In this document: positions 1-30,629 of the stretch, piece after piece
Position numbering within the stretch: position 1 is the stretch's first letter
How the letters are laid out: each line of letters opens with the position of its first letter
NCBI GenBank assembly: GCA_949775045.1
Contig: OX459107.1
Location: forward strand, 13,597,779-13,661,778
Direction of reading: 5' to 3'
From: Metridium senile
Taxonomy: Eukaryota > Cnidaria > Anthozoa > Actiniaria > Metridiidae
Length of the DNA stretch: 64,000 nt
Notes under the pieces: model-generated
Told to the model about the DNA's origin: nothing
Databases searched by the model: none
Seen by the model: only the letters and a program-made list of their open reading frames with translations
Translations under genes and position numbers: made by a program

Positions 1-336
1 AGGTGCTTGCAATCATTATTCTCGTCAAGAACATGGAGGTTATTGTTGAGATATTATAGGCATACATCTAAACACGAATAATCGAGGTGCTTACAATCAT
101 TATTCTCGTCAAGAACATGGAGGTTATTGTTGAGATATTATAGGCATACATCTAAACACGAATAATCGAGGTGCTTACAATCATTATTCTCGTCAAGAAC
201 ATGGAGGTTATTGTTGAGATATTATAGGCATACATCTAAACACGAATAATCGAGGTGCTTACAATCATTATTCTCGTCAAGAACATGGAGGTTATTGTTG
301 TGATATTTCAATAATGTTAACACAACTTCTTGACTT
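1..336. repeat. 84-bp tandem repeat, about 4 copies
   Basis: A unit beginning AGGTGCTTACAATC recurs at 1, 85, 169 and 253 with almost no divergence, so the array is young. It runs off the left edge. Diverged single pieces of the same unit appear at about 3210-3295 and 6930-6962 in other introns of the same gene. Confidence 0.95.
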
Positions 337-443
337 TCTTGATTATTTGTTTTAGATATACCCATGATGCATTTCGTATAAGAAAAGAAATTATGGTTTA
401 TCTTCTCAGACACCGTATTTTGAAATTTCTGTATACAGCTTAC

Positions 444-577
444 CAATCAAAGACTGTTTGTCTGTCCACGTGATCCCCTCGTGATCTCTATCCATAAGAG
501 CATGGTCAACACGTGATTCAACACTGGACATGCTCAGTGATGATGGTGATGGTGACGACAGTCGCTTGTGTTCATAC
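444..577 (-). CDS. tentative C-terminal exon of the vinculin-like gene
   Basis: On the minus strand a stop-free stretch lies between an acceptor (CAACCCAG) and a good donor (GTAAGC at 443). It reads YEHKRLSSPSPSSLSMSS, then an acidic segment ending EGITWTDKQSLI. The Ser/Pro part suits the flexible linker before the vinculin tail, and the W segment may be the start of the tail bundle. Problem: this frame needs an incoming phase of 2, while the preceding confident exon (950-1053) ends in phase 0. A small exon may be missing, or this is not coding. The rest of the tail domain lies left of the window. Confidence 0.35.
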
Positions 578-749
578 CTGGGTTGCTTTTCCTTTTGAGT
601 AAAGAAACGTCCAAGATTATGATGTTTGTTCTAACCAAGTATATGCACGCTGTACTAGACTTGCCCAAGTCGAACTCGTTTATCACAGGACTAGTGAGCG
701 AAGTTTGTTACAGTAACGAGCGAAGCGAGCCAGTAAGTTCAGGAAACCC

Positions 750-896
750 AGGGGGATGGGGGGGGGGGGGGGGGGGGGGATATGGGTTGACAGACCCATT
801 TAGACAAGACTGGTTTATTTTAGGGGTCGTTTTTAAAAATGTTCGACGACCAACCGCGCCCAGTGCACCATATGGTGCACCCCCCCCCCCCCCCAT
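750..896. repeat. G-run, C-run and short palindrome in a vinculin-like intron
   Basis: A run of about 21 G at 757-778 (one A near its start) and a C-run at 880-894 flank about 100 bp of unique DNA. A perfect palindrome GTGCACCATATGGTGCAC lies just before the C-run. The runs could form quadruplex DNA and are likely length-unstable and hard to sequence. Confidence 0.8.
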
Positions 897-949
897 GGCC
901 CCACCCCGCCAAATAAGCTTACCACTCCCCCCTGGTCAAATAAGCTTAC

Positions 950-20024
<19,075 letters not shown>

Positions 20025-20584
20025 GATGGTAAACTACCTAAGAGGACTCCATTTTAGTTGAATTACATATCAAAAGTCAGCATTTTTGACCAGTGTTTGT
20101 AGATTATCGAACATTCGATTTGTTTGTTTAGAGATTTGTTCTCACGGTAATGTAGACTGGCACTAGCTATGAATGTTTACCGCTGGCCAACTAAATGCGC
20201 TAAATATCAAATATACGATTTAAAAAAACTCTTATTTTAAGAATTATAATGTCTACATTGGAATTAATTGTTTAGGTTTATTATTAGGATGAAAGATAAT
20301 TACAATAAACTCAAATAAAACATTTTGAATATTTAAAAATCGCTTATATTACGGGCTCATTTTAGTACTCAGTCTACCCCAGCGCCGCGCGGAACGCCGA
20401 GTAAAAAGGAATCTCAAGACAAGAGAGCATGGTTGAACAAAAACAATGATTTTGAAGTTTTATTTTAGTGAATTGGTTCATAATTTGACCTTTTATGGAT
20501 CACAGTAACCTTCTACCATAACTACTAGTTAGTTCTATGCAGTCATCTCTGAAGAAATAGCCGAAACCTCTATGTTATGGTAAA
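20025..20584. promoter_or_regulatory. bidirectional promoter region, vinculin-like / TTC14
   Basis: Only 560 bp separate the two start codons, which point away from each other. A CpG-rich patch (CCAGCGCCGCGCGGAACGCC, near 20379) stands out from the AT-rich surroundings and is the most likely core. No TATA box is convincing. The two transcription starts cannot be placed from sequence alone. Confidence 0.55.
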
Positions 20585-23500
20585 ATGGAACAGTTTATGC
20601 AAACAGCAATGTTGCATGGTCCAGCGTTAGTTTACAAAGCACGTCAAGAATGGCAAGATGTAGCCGGCTCTAGTCTTAGCTTTCTAACACAAACAACACA
20701 TGGACAGAAAGAGAACTACTTCTGTCAGAGATTAGAGGTATTTGGTTTGTATCCTAGTTATTTTTAATATCAACTTTATCATGCATCATTTTACAACATA
20801 TCATGTTTATATCAAAATTATTACTTGACTTGTCATTTTATGAAGGAAAATAAAGGCGAGGATCCAGATATCAAGTATTTAAGGTAATTGTACAAACTAT
20901 AGTTTCATATGGAGTACAATCACTGAAGACAGTCACAGTTAAAGCACTATAAATTTATAGTCAATATAACAGGTTTCCATTTAAATCTGTACTTTCCCAT
21001 TTAAATCTGTACTTATGCAAATTTTGTTGATGTGTGCTAAACACACAGATCAACCAATCAGAGAAGTTTACTTCAGAAATAATATACTCTGATTGGTTGA
21101 TCTGTGTGTTTAGCACACTCGACACAAATTGCATAAGTACAGATTTAAATGGGAAAGTACAGATTTAAATGGGAACCTGTTATATATAGACAACAATAGT
21201 CATAACATAATTTATTTTTCCAACAGCTACATGTAGTAATTCAACACAAGCTGACTATCTGTGGTTTCATATAAAGCGTTCTATGGAAGAATATATGGCA
21301 GTTCTAAAAATATACAAAATTTATAAAAATAATAAAAATAAAATAAACATTCCTGCTTGTTTGAACAAATTGTCTCTCCCTTGACAAGAAATAACACAAG
21401 GTAGCACACTATCGCTTGCTAGAGACCTCGGTAAGCCCCACAAATCCGCCTCTAGTCCAGTCAAAATTACACATACCAAAATTCCAACTCAGAACCTTAG
21501 TTGGATACTTGATTCAACCACACAATCGATCTCTATTCCCAAATTACATGGGAACATTTTGAAAATCTCGTATTTTTCAACGATATTATGTGTTTATCAT
21601 GTGTTTTGCAGTTTGTTTGGTACCAAGCTAGATAAAGACTTCAAAGACAGAATTCACAGTTTTATATCATCCAAGTCTGATTTGTTGTTCTCTGGTAAAA
21701 CAGCAAAAGAGGGGTTGAGAAAAGGCATTGATTATAATACAATACCTCAAGGTACGTGCGGTATTCAAAAGGATTACTATTAATTCATCTAAAATTGTGT
21801 ATGAGTATATGATTGTCGTGGAGTAAAGCAATTAAAGCAATTAAAAAATATATATAATTTAATATAACCGCGGATCAGACCAACATATATATCTATATTA
21901 ATTCATCTGGCAACAAGTTGACTGTAATGAAGTCAACCTAGATCTTTCTTTCTTTTTAATTTATTTTATTTTCCACACAATATATGGCTTACATTATTAA
22001 CATTATTTACAGGTAGAAAGTATAAATGTAGATCTTATATATACTTGTCGTCATATTTCTTTGAGGATGATTTTGCGTTCTGATAATTAATGTATATATT
22101 GTTTTTTTAGATTGTTATGGTGAAATTGCACCTTTAGAAGGGTTCATGGGTATCCCAACACCAGTGAAAACATGTCAACTCTTGAAGGTACAAGTACCAA
22201 CAATATAACAAATTAGATAGTTTGAACGCAGGTGTCCAAATAGCATTTTAACCAATGTCTGAAAGGATGGGAAAAGGAATGGGAAAAGGAGGGCAAAGAG
22301 AAGGAATTAACAGAATCCTCTACCTTCTTTTTCCACCTTTCCAGATTCCCCTTTCGTGCCACTCCCTCTCTCTCGCCCCTTCCCCTCTCTTGCCCCTCCC
22401 CTAATCTCATTCCTCCCTCACCCTCTATCGTCCCTCCCTCCTTCTATCTTGACCCTCCTCCCCCTCTCTTGCACCTCCCCTCCCCCTGTAACCCCTTCTC
22501 TCACTCATCCCCCTCTCTCACTCCTCCCCTGGCCAGCTGCCTCTCCTACTCCTCCCCCTCTCACCCCCCCTCTCTCCCCCTTCCGTGCCCCTCCCCCTCT
22601 CTTACCCTTCCCCCTCCCTTGTCCTTCCCCCTCTCTCTCCCTCCCCCTCTCCCTCCCCTCCCACTCTCTGCTTCCTCTGTCCTCTCTTTTTATCTCACCC
22701 CCTTTCCTTTCTCTGCTTCTCTGCTTTGTGTTAGACAAATAATGTCCTGTATAAAATGTGATGACAAAATTGTAAGTATGTATGATTGTATGATCTATAT
22801 TAAAGATAATGACTGCATGCATTCAATACCTAATTAGTGTTTATTTGAACAAAGGTTATACAAGAAGGAGATATTGTCATTGGTAAAATAACAGCAATAA
22901 AACCATTTGGTTTATTTATCCAACTCTTGGATTTAGAGTTTTCAAGGAGGAGGGACTTTTTTGACTCAAATATTCAGGTACCATTTCATCATGAAATTAT
23001 ATTTTATGAACATACAAATTGGGCCAGATAGCAATGGGGCGAGATAGCAATGGGGCAAAATAGCAATGGGGCAAGATAGCAATGGGGCAAGAAAGCAATG
23101 GGGCAAGATAGCAATGGGGCAAGATAGCAATGGGGCTAGATAGCAATACATGTAGGCGAGAATACTGTTGCGATATTCGGTTATCTCGCCTAATTGCATA
23201 CTTATTGGGCGTTTACTAACTTAATAAATTAAGTAACAATTAGTTTGAGTATAACCCTAAATATAGTCACCAATTACAAAGTATTAAAAAGACGCAATAC
23301 TTCCTTTTACATCTTGAAGCCAACGTGTAACATGTTATGTCTGCGCCAATTGCAAATGTTGATCAAATCTTATGTGAACACAACTAACATGGACCTCTGG
23401 AGTCAAACCCAGACCTGTCCAAAATAAATCTCATCTACATCATGTTTTTTGATTATTGATTTCATAATTTCTTGTGATTTCTTGTAGGCAATTTGCAGAC

Positions 23501-23662
23501 CCAACGACCTTAGTCAAGACAAGAACAGAGAATATTCAGATCCAACAGAGGCATTCAGAGTTGGTGACATCATCAGAGGTAATGCTAAAGATGTTAAAGA
23601 ACCACTTTAGTTTAAGGAGCAAGGTCTTGTTTCGACTTCTCTCCTTTCAATGTAGCTTTAAG

Positions 23663-23693
<31 letters not shown>

Positions 23694-25892
23694 GTGGAGA
23701 GAGGGGAGTAAAATGAGCACCGTCGGCCTCAAGTTTATCAGTCTATGACTGTCTATCAGTATTTGACTGTCACGAGTTACCGACGTTAAATAAGGTTACC
23801 TTACTTTACTTTACTGGGGATGTAACAAACCCTGGCCATAACCACCCTCAGTTATTGTCTCATACTAGAGCAGATTTCGTATGAATGTGAAAAGTTCAGT
23901 GCCATGTACATGTCTTGCCGCAACTGTGATGTTTCTAGAAACTTTTGATGTGCCTTGCTGTGCCTTGACTGCGTTTGTGCTATTAACTTTTCACAGTCAT
24001 ACCAAATCGCTCTAGTACATACTTAGTAACTACTAATTTCCTCACAGCGATTGTAAGGCGCCAGCGGTCCGTACAATAATTGTAAAGCGTATTGACAATG
24101 TGAAATGTGTAAATTTACAAGAACCACATTACTAACACTAACACTAACACTTTATTACATTACATCAAAATGCAAGCTCTTGCATTACAATGGTCTGTAC
24201 TAAGTACAAAATAATATATTAGTATGTGGTATCAGGGTTTAGCCTGTGCCTTGATTGTGGTGATTGTTTCAAGTTTAAAATATGTCGTGTCTTTTTGCAG
24301 GTGTCATCCTAAATGTGAATTCTGAGGATAGTAAGATAGCTGTGTCGTTAAAGCCATCTCATCTTAGTGCTGAACATCAAGATCTACCATTGGTAAAACA
24401 ACATTTAATATCATTAATAATCATTCTCTTTTACAACAAAAAACACATGATGTAACTTGTTAGTTTTCACTGACCGTTTTAATATTGATTAGAAGTTAAG
24501 TACAATTATCTTCAAAAACACGTTTATTTTAGTCCCATTAACAGCCCCCTGTGCCATCTTAAAGGTAGCCAGGCCTTTGCATCGAATCAAGACGAATGTT
24601 GAGCTTGCATTGATAGAGACCTTTTTACACCTCGCCAGACAATTATTCACGAGTCTCTGTCATTGCAAGGTCAGCGTTCGTCTTGCTTCGATGCAAAGGC
24701 CCGGCTACCTTTCAAGATGGCGTAGGGAACTGTGAAGGGATTCATAAGATCATAAATATCAATGTTTACACAACATTTGGTTTTGAAACCTAATGACACA
24801 CAAGTTAAAAATGTTTTCTTCACTAGTAATGAAAATGATATAACTTAAAGAGATATCAACTTACTGGGAATTCAAGTACATAATATAATTATATAATTTG
24901 TTATGTTTGGCAGGGTCTGTTGGAGGATTTTGATGAAAATAAATTAAGGTACATGTAATAATCATGAAGACATTTTACTTGATTGTACGCGTTAAATAAA
25001 TCATGAAGTAATGCTTACATTTCTATGTGTTTTTGAACACACTCCTATATAAAGTCTTAGTATAATGAAAGTACAAAGACATACGTGTAGTGCGCCATAC
25101 AAAAACCTATTATTATTATGAAATTAATATTATTATAAGTTTAGCTTTAGATATTAAAACTAAAATAAACACAAACGCTAAGTTGGTTGCACAACGTTTC
25201 GACATCGTCAGATGTCATTTTCAAGTGATTTATTAATAAAGATCGAGTATATAAGTAGACCAGTAATAAACGTTGTGTAACCAATTTAGCGTTTGTGTTT
25301 ATTTTAATATTATTATTATATAATATTTTTTAACAATTTAAAAATTAGAAATAAAAATGTAACACATGATACTTCGAGTACAAATGGACACAATTTCTTT
25401 CACCAAAAAAAAAAAGAAGAAAAACGGAACAACAACTACATTTAAATTCAACAATTGTTTCTTGAGGCTGCATGCTTTAATGATGTTTATGTACAGATAT
25501 GACGTCGATGAAGATAAGAGCTACATGAAGTGTCTTACAAACCATCCTGGCAGGAACAACCCAAGAAGCATAGAGACATTGATGGACAAGTTAGGCATCG
25601 ACGCACACTCTTCCTTGATGAGAGGTTTACAAAGGTATCTAGATGGAAAGTTGACATCATTCCTGGAATGTGATATAGGGTGATTTCATGGCAGCCATGT
25701 TTGTGGTCAAAACAATGGAGCTTTTCTATCAAGGGAACTGAAATCCTTTGTCATTCAAAAATTCATTCATTTGTCATTCGTAGCACAGTTGGTTAGTGCG
25801 CGGCATTCTGTGAGAGAGGTTCCGAGTTCGATTCCCAGTGACCTCGCATCCTTGTTTCGACTTCTTTCCTTTCGATTCCGTGTAGCTTTAAG

Positions 25893-25924
<32 letters not shown>

Positions 25925-28900
25925 TGGAGAGAGAGGAGTAAAATGAGCACCGTCGGCCTCAAGTTTAACAGTATATGACTGTCACGAGTTACCGACGTTA
26001 AATATGGTTACATTACTTTTACTTTAAAAAATATTTTGTTCTTGCCGACAAACATGCCTGTTATGAAATCCCTCTATTGTGATTGTAAAATACTTAAGAC
26101 TGGCATTGTGTGTTGCAGGAATGACTTCCCTAAAGAGGATTACTTTGATGAAATAAGAAAGAAACAGTCAATCAAGTGGTCTATGGCAACGTTAGTTACT
26201 GTTAAAGACATTTCACTATTTACATGTGGAATTGTTATCATTTGTTCATTTATGAATTTGCTACATCATTGGTTCTTACGTTCATTGAATAAATTCATTA
26301 TTTCATTGATCCACTTATCCATCCATTTATTCATCCGCTCAATCATCCACCCATTCGTCTATTCATTCATTCATATATATCCACCCATTTATTCATCCAT
26401 CTATCTATCCATTCATCCATCTATTAATTTATTCATCTATCCATCCATCCATTCATCCATCCTTCCATTCATTCACCCATCCATCCATGCATGCATGCAT
26501 CTATTATTCATCCATCCATCCATCCATGCATGCATCTATTTATTCATCCATCCATGCATGCATCTATTTATTCATCCATCCATCCATCCATCCATCCATC
26601 CATTCATTTCTATATTTGTTTATTCTAGGACAGCCAAAGGGGTTGAACACTTTAAAGCTGGTGAAACATCCCTTGCTTTGAAATACCTTGACCATGCCCT
26701 GCAGATAGACTCACGGAATATCGAAGCCTTGGTCGCTAAAGGAGCATTGTAAGAATTAAATATTACAATCTCATATGATATTCAAAACTTGAGATTATTC
26801 AAATCCATAAGTGTATGATCTTTGATAATTACAGCCGTTCACAGCCACACATGGCGTTTCACCAAGGCATATTGAAGAAATAGAAAACGAAGCGGCGTGA
26901 GCACGCGGGAATTTTAAGAAATTCCCAAGTGCTCTATAACTCGATAGAGCACTGCTTCCAAGTTTGCTATTTCTTTTATAAAATATTCAGTAGTTAAAAT
27001 TAGACGAATCGACGTTCCGTTCACTGTTGAGTTATAGAGAACGCTTCTCAGCCAATCAAAACGCACGATTTATATCAAATATCTTATAATGCATATTTAA
27101 TCATTGTTGTCATTGAATGATTTGATTAGGTCAGCTAACAGTGGCAAGTACAGCACAGCAATCCAACTGTTCCGCCAATCTCTGTCTATCAACAACAAAC
27201 ACAGGAATGCTATGAAGTACTTGGTAGATACTCTTGTAGAACAAGGAATTCAGTAAGTCAGCAATAAACCTTTTTACAGTTCCGTTCGGTGACCACGAAT
27301 GATAGTGCCACTTTGACCTTATAGTCCCTCTTCACAGTTCCCTGCGACATCTTGAAAGATAGCCGGGCCTTTGCATTGAAGCCAGACAAACGTTGAGCTT
27401 GCAATGATATAGACACTTGTATAATTGCCCTCGCTTCAATGCAAAGGCCGGGCTACATTTCAAGATGGTACAAGGAACTATGAAGGAGACTATAATATTT
27501 GAGTCTAAGTTGTGAGAAATCAGACCTTGATAATCAAAGGGTCTACCAACTGACATGAGGTAGCCTGGTGATAAGGTGATCATTTCTCATTTATTGACAG
27601 ACAAGAAAAGACTAGTCATCTCAACGATGCGGAGAAGAGTTTCCAAGAAGTGCTTGTTTTACAACCTGATCACATGACAGCTAAAGATCACATGACGAGG
27701 GTCAAGACTGCAATAAAATGTCAGGTGGGTACCCTGTGGTAATGTAACTTGTCTTCTATAGTGTAAACCGTCCCTACTTTTGCGCGAAAACGGAAACGAG
27801 TTGAAAATTGGACTAAAGAAAGACAAGGGAAATATCTTTTTTAGCTAACACTTCACTCCGCTGAACTTCAGCTTGTTTCGTCTGAGTTTTCGCATAAAAG
27901 TAGGGACTGTTTTGTAGTTTACGGGTTGCTTTAAGAAATAGAAAGACACTCAAATGCTAGAAATGTCACTAATGCTATGTTCTCTTTCTTTCTTTCTCCA
28001 CATACTGTTGCCGTTGCTGCAATTATTCCAATATGATCTGTTACTGGGGTACGTTGTCTTGCTGTACCTGATATTTTGAAAATAAACTGATTTATACTTG
28101 ATGACTTGTTACTATTTTACAATCAAACTACAAATAATGGTAAAATATGTTTTTACATTGCCGTTGCCGTTGTTGCTGCTGTCACTGTTGTTGTTCATAC
28201 TATTGTGGTTGCTGTTGTCATTCATTGTTGTTGATGATGTTATTTACTGTTGATGTTGTTGTTACTGCTGTTGTGTTTACGTGGTCGTATTGCTGTTGTC
28301 GGCAATTGCAACGCTCTTGCTGTGTCTCTTGTCTCTTGTGTTGTTTTTACTGTCGATGGCGTTGTTCTTGCTTCTGCTCATTTCGTTGTCATTGTTGATT
28401 CTGTCGTAACTGTTTTTTACTTTATTTATTGTTGTCGCTTTTGTTGATCTTATGGTCGTTATTGTTGTCCTTGTCGTCGTCGTTGTTTTCGTTGTTGTTA
28501 TTGCTGTCGTCGTTGTTGTCGTCGTCGTCGTTGTTGTTATATTGCTGTCGTCGTTTTCGTTTTCGTTGTTGTCGTTGCTGTTGTTGTTATTGTTGTCGTC
28601 GTCGTTATTGTTGTTGTTATTGTTGTCGTCGTTGTTGTTGATATTGCTGTCGTGGTTGTTGTCGTTGTTGTTGTCGTCGTCGTTATTGTTATTGTTGTCG
28701 TTTTTGTTATCGCTGTCGTCGTTGTTATTGCTGTTGTTGTCGTTGTCGTCGTTATTGTTGTCGTCGTTGTTGTTGTTATTGATGTTGTTGTCGTTGTTAT
28801 TATTGTTGTCGTCGTTGTTGTTATTGGTGCTGTCTATTTTGATGTTATCGATGCTATCGTTCATGCTGTTTGTGATATTGTACTATGATATGTTGTATTC

Positions 28901-30027
28901 TCTTGTTCGTTACGATGGACTATACTGTACATTGTAATATCGTCACTCAACTTGAAAGAAGGAGCAAGAAGTTGCTCGCGATAAGAAAGAATCAGACCAA
29001 AGTACGTTCAGCCATGTTAGAAGACTAATAGAAGAAGAGGAACAACATCGACGTAAGAAGAAGAAGAAAAAGGACAAGTATGTCATGCTCTCTCATTTCT
29101 ACTGTCACATCGCATTTTTTAATCTGTCCTGTCTCATCCTTTCCTCTTTCATTCTACCACATCCTTATTTAACAGTTGCATGTCATGTTTACCTTATCAT
29201 CCCATCCCATCCCATCCTATCTTATCCCTCTATCTTTCATTCTTTCCCATTCCCTTCCATCTCATGTCATCCTATCTTATTCAACAGTTGCATGTCATGT
29301 TTACCTTATCATCCCATTCCATCCCATCCTATCTCATCCCACTATCTTTCATTCTTCCCCATCTGTCTTCATGCCCTACCTCACCCCAATCTCTAACCTT
29401 CAATCACATCCTATATCATCCAATCCCTTTCAATACATTATTAAACACAACAATCTACTTGTTATTATATGGGCACCTACTGTTACATTGCATTCCTTGT
29501 ATCTCATCTCATCTTCTTCTTTTCTATCCCATCCTATCTCATCCCATTCCCTTCCATTCAATCCTATCCTATCTTGTCAAATTCCTTTCCATTCTTTCCC
29601 ATTCCCTTCCATCTCATGTCATCTTATCTTATTTAACAATAACATGTTCCGTTTACCCTATCACCCCATTCAATCTCATCCTATCTTATCAGCCATTATC
29701 ATTCATTCTATTCCATCTCTTTGCATCCTAGCTCACTCCAATCCCTTCCTTAGTATCTTATCTCACTACATTCCCTTCCATCTTTATGTCATCCTATGTT
29801 ATTTACCACTAACATGTCCTGTTAACAATTTCACCAGAAAAAAGAAAAAGAAGCGCGACAAAAAGAAAAGCTCTCGTAAATCTAAACACAATGACCGTAG
29901 CTACAGCACCAGCGAAACCTCCAGCGAATCCGATAGTGACAGCCCAACGCCTTCAAAACGAAGACGTTCCCATGACGACGATGATGAATATCGACGAAGG
30001 AAATCAACAAGTCGTATTAGTAAATAG
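20585..30027 (+). CDS. TTC14: tetratricopeptide repeat protein 14 (complete)
   Basis: Fifteen exons join in phase to 544 codons: 20585-20737, 20846-20883, 21612-21751, 22111-22187, 22855-22977, 23488-23578, 24301-24392, 24914-24948, 25497-25634, 26119-26190, 26629-26748, 27130-27252, 27601-27724, 28959-29077, 29838-30027. Residues 1-60 carry the N-terminal HG motif (MLHGPALVY, human NCHGSSLL). KSDLLF and PLEGFMGIP follow. Residues about 137-232 are an S1 RNA-binding domain ([20 protein letters not shown]). [16 protein letters not shown] and WSMAT match human IDES...LMRGLQ. TPR units span about 318-440 ([47 protein letters not shown]). The tail from 443 is Lys-rich, then Ser/Arg-rich, ending [11 protein letters not shown]. 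Nuclear RNA-related function is the usual view of the family and is not shown here. Exon 14 could start 3 bp later. The last intron and introns 10 and 13 carry simple repeats right up to the acceptors. Confidence 0.95.
20968..21181. mobile_element. MITE with AACAGGTTCCC termini (copy 2)
   Basis: Very similar throughout to the element at 7450-7664, including the inner CACAGATCAACCAATCAGAG arm. It lies in TTC14 intron 2, flanked by ATAT. Confidence 0.88.
21797..21895. mobile_element. fragment of the tRNA-bearing palindromic element
   Basis: Contains ATGATTGTCGTGGAGTAAAGC and CCGCGGATCAGACC, the same words that lie at and just outside the left end of the element at 30269-30703. The tRNA part is missing. 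Confidence 0.55.
22370..22730. repeat. polypyrimidine tract CCCCTCTCTC in TTC14 intron 4
   Basis: About 360 bp that are almost purely C and T on the gene's sense strand. A candidate H-DNA former. No gene. Confidence 0.9.
23020..23150. repeat. 17-bp tandem repeat GGGGCAAGATAGCAAT
   Basis: Seven or eight copies with small changes (CGAGATAG, CAAGAAAG), starting about 45 bp after the donor of TTC14 exon 5. Confidence 0.92.
23615..23815 (+). mobile_element. tRNA-derived SINE, 5'-truncated copy
   Basis: Body and 3' end only: TGTAGCTTTAAGTAGCTTTA, TACCCGTAAAACGGAGCACT, GAGCACCGTCGGCCTCAAG and a TTACTTTACTTTAC tail. Matches the fuller copies at 25778 and 46930. It lies in TTC14 intron 6. Confidence 0.85.
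23868..24014. mobile_element. MITE with AGAGCAGATTTCGTATGA termini, copy 1
   Basis: Inverted ends AGAGCAGATTTCGTATGA / TCATACCAAATCGCTCT. A second copy is at 35577-35722. Inner GTTTCTAGAAAC is itself palindromic. Confidence 0.78.
24541..24738. mobile_element. MITE with CAGTTCCC/GCCATCTT ends, copy 1
   Basis: Long inverted arms (GGTAGCCAGGCCTTTGCATC ... GATGCAAAGGCCCGGCTACC) in TTC14 intron 7. Paired with a second copy at 27322-27492 in intron 12. Confidence 0.8.
25150..25312. mobile_element. MITE, TTTCGACATCGTC family, full copy
   Basis: Ends AAATAAACACAAACGCTAAG and its complement, with ACGTTTCGACATCGTCAGATG inside. In TTC14 intron 8. Fragments are at 16728-16800 and 33484-33556. Confidence 0.8.
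25778..26025 (+). mobile_element. tRNA-derived SINE, copy 2
   Basis: The tRNA head has an A box (TAGCACAGTTGGTTAGTGCG) and a B box (GAGTTCGATTCCC), followed by the shared body and an ACTTTTACTTTA tail. It lies in TTC14 intron 9, sense orientation. Confidence 0.88.
26320..26622. repeat. (CATC)n array in TTC14 intron 10
   Basis: CCATCCATTCAT/CCATGCATGCATC repeats, ending within about 10-25 bp of the exon 11 acceptor (TTTATTCTAG at 26619-26628). Confidence 0.93.
27322..27492. mobile_element. MITE with CAGTTCCC/GACATCTT ends, copy 2
   Basis: Arms GATAGCCGGGCCTTTGCATT / AATGCAAAGGCCGGGCTAC. Same family as 24541-24738. In TTC14 intron 12. Confidence 0.8.
27762..27922. mobile_element. MITE with GTAAACCGTCCCTACTTTTG ends
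   Basis: Inverted ends GTCCCTACTTTTGCGCGAAA and CGCATAAAAGTAGGGAC, in TTC14 intron 13. A diverged piece with GAAATATCTTTTTAGGTAAC is at about 49995-50115. Confidence 0.75.
28150..28860. repeat. (TTG)/(TCG)n tract in TTC14 intron 13
   Basis: About 700 bp of GTTGTTGTCGTCG-type repeat. It gives long poly-Val/Leu or poly-Asn/Asp open frames that are not genes. It ends about 100 bp before the exon 14 acceptor. Confidence 0.93.
29170..29815. repeat. CCATCCCATCC repeats with a nested longer unit
   Basis: TCATCCCATCCTATC-type repeats with a longer unit (CAGTTGCATGTCATG...) at 29173 and 29284. Fills TTC14 intron 14 to within about 25 bp of the last exon's acceptor (TTTCACCAG). Confidence 0.9.
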
Positions 30028-30134
30028 CAACGCGCAGTGTGTTCGCGCAAACTCGTTACAGCTATTTCAAAAAACATTGAATACTGAATAGTGCATTTCA
30101 AGACCAAAGGGCATTGTGGGTCTCATTCATTTGA

Positions 30135-30140
30135 AATAAA
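30135..30140 (+). terminator. AATAAA polyadenylation signal for TTC14
   Basis: AATAAA 108 bp after the TTC14 stop codon, the first canonical hexamer downstream. No other candidate is closer. Confidence 0.55.
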
Positions 30141-30344
30141 AAATATATATACAGCAATGTTTACTCCCCATAACTAGCTCGTATATTGTTTAAAATGGAA
30201 TGCACTAAGAATAAAATTACTAATTATTTTTTATTTACGTATGTGGGTCTGATCCGCGGTTATATGATGTGTGTATGATTATGATCGTCGCGGAGAAATA
30301 AGCAATTTATGTAATTGCAATTATAGAAGCCCGAAAAAAATTCG

Positions 30345-30417
30345 GGACTTCAACGGGATTTGAACCCATGACCTTTGCAGTACCGGTGCAATGCTCTACC
30401 AACTGAGCTATGAAGCC
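30345..30417 (-). tRNA. tRNA-Thr(GGT)-like, left arm
   Basis: 73 nt fold as a full cloverleaf: acceptor GGCTTCA/TGAAGTC, D stem GCTC/GAGC, anticodon stem TTGCA/TGCAA, T arm ATGGG-TTCAAAT-CCCGT. Loop CCGGTAC puts GGT at 34-36. Position 33 is C instead of the nearly universal T, and eukaryotes normally read these Thr codons with AGT. A transposon-borne, probably non-translating tRNA is likelier than a housekeeping gene. Confidence 0.55.
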
Positions 30418-30556
30418 ACATATGTTGGTAGGAGGTCATTTTGCTGAGTTCAATAAACCACAGAGTGAGATGTAGATACGAATCTAGATGAGATGTATCT
30501 ACATCTCACTCTGTGGTTTATTGAACTCAGCAAAATGACCTCCTACCAACATATGT

Positions 30557-30629
30557 GGCTTCATAGCTCAGTTGATAGAGCATTGCACCGGTACTGCAAA
30601 GGTCATGGGTTCAAATCCTGTTGAAGTCC
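30557..30629 (+). tRNA. tRNA-Thr(GGT)-like, right arm
   Basis: Mirror copy of 30345-30417 with two differences seen (GTTGATAG in the D loop, CCTGT in the T stem). The second weakens one T-stem pair to G-T. The cloverleaf is otherwise intact, with the same GGT anticodon and C33. Confidence 0.5.

Noticed and set aside
28147..28937. Poly-Val, poly-Leu and poly-Asn/Asp open frames
   Set aside because: Products of the TTG/TCG repeat in TTC14 intron 13; no domain, no composition change at the ends.
29891..30107. Frames on both strands over the end of TTC14
   Set aside because: Shadows of the last TTC14 exon, whose frame gives the expected Lys/Ser/Arg-rich tail.
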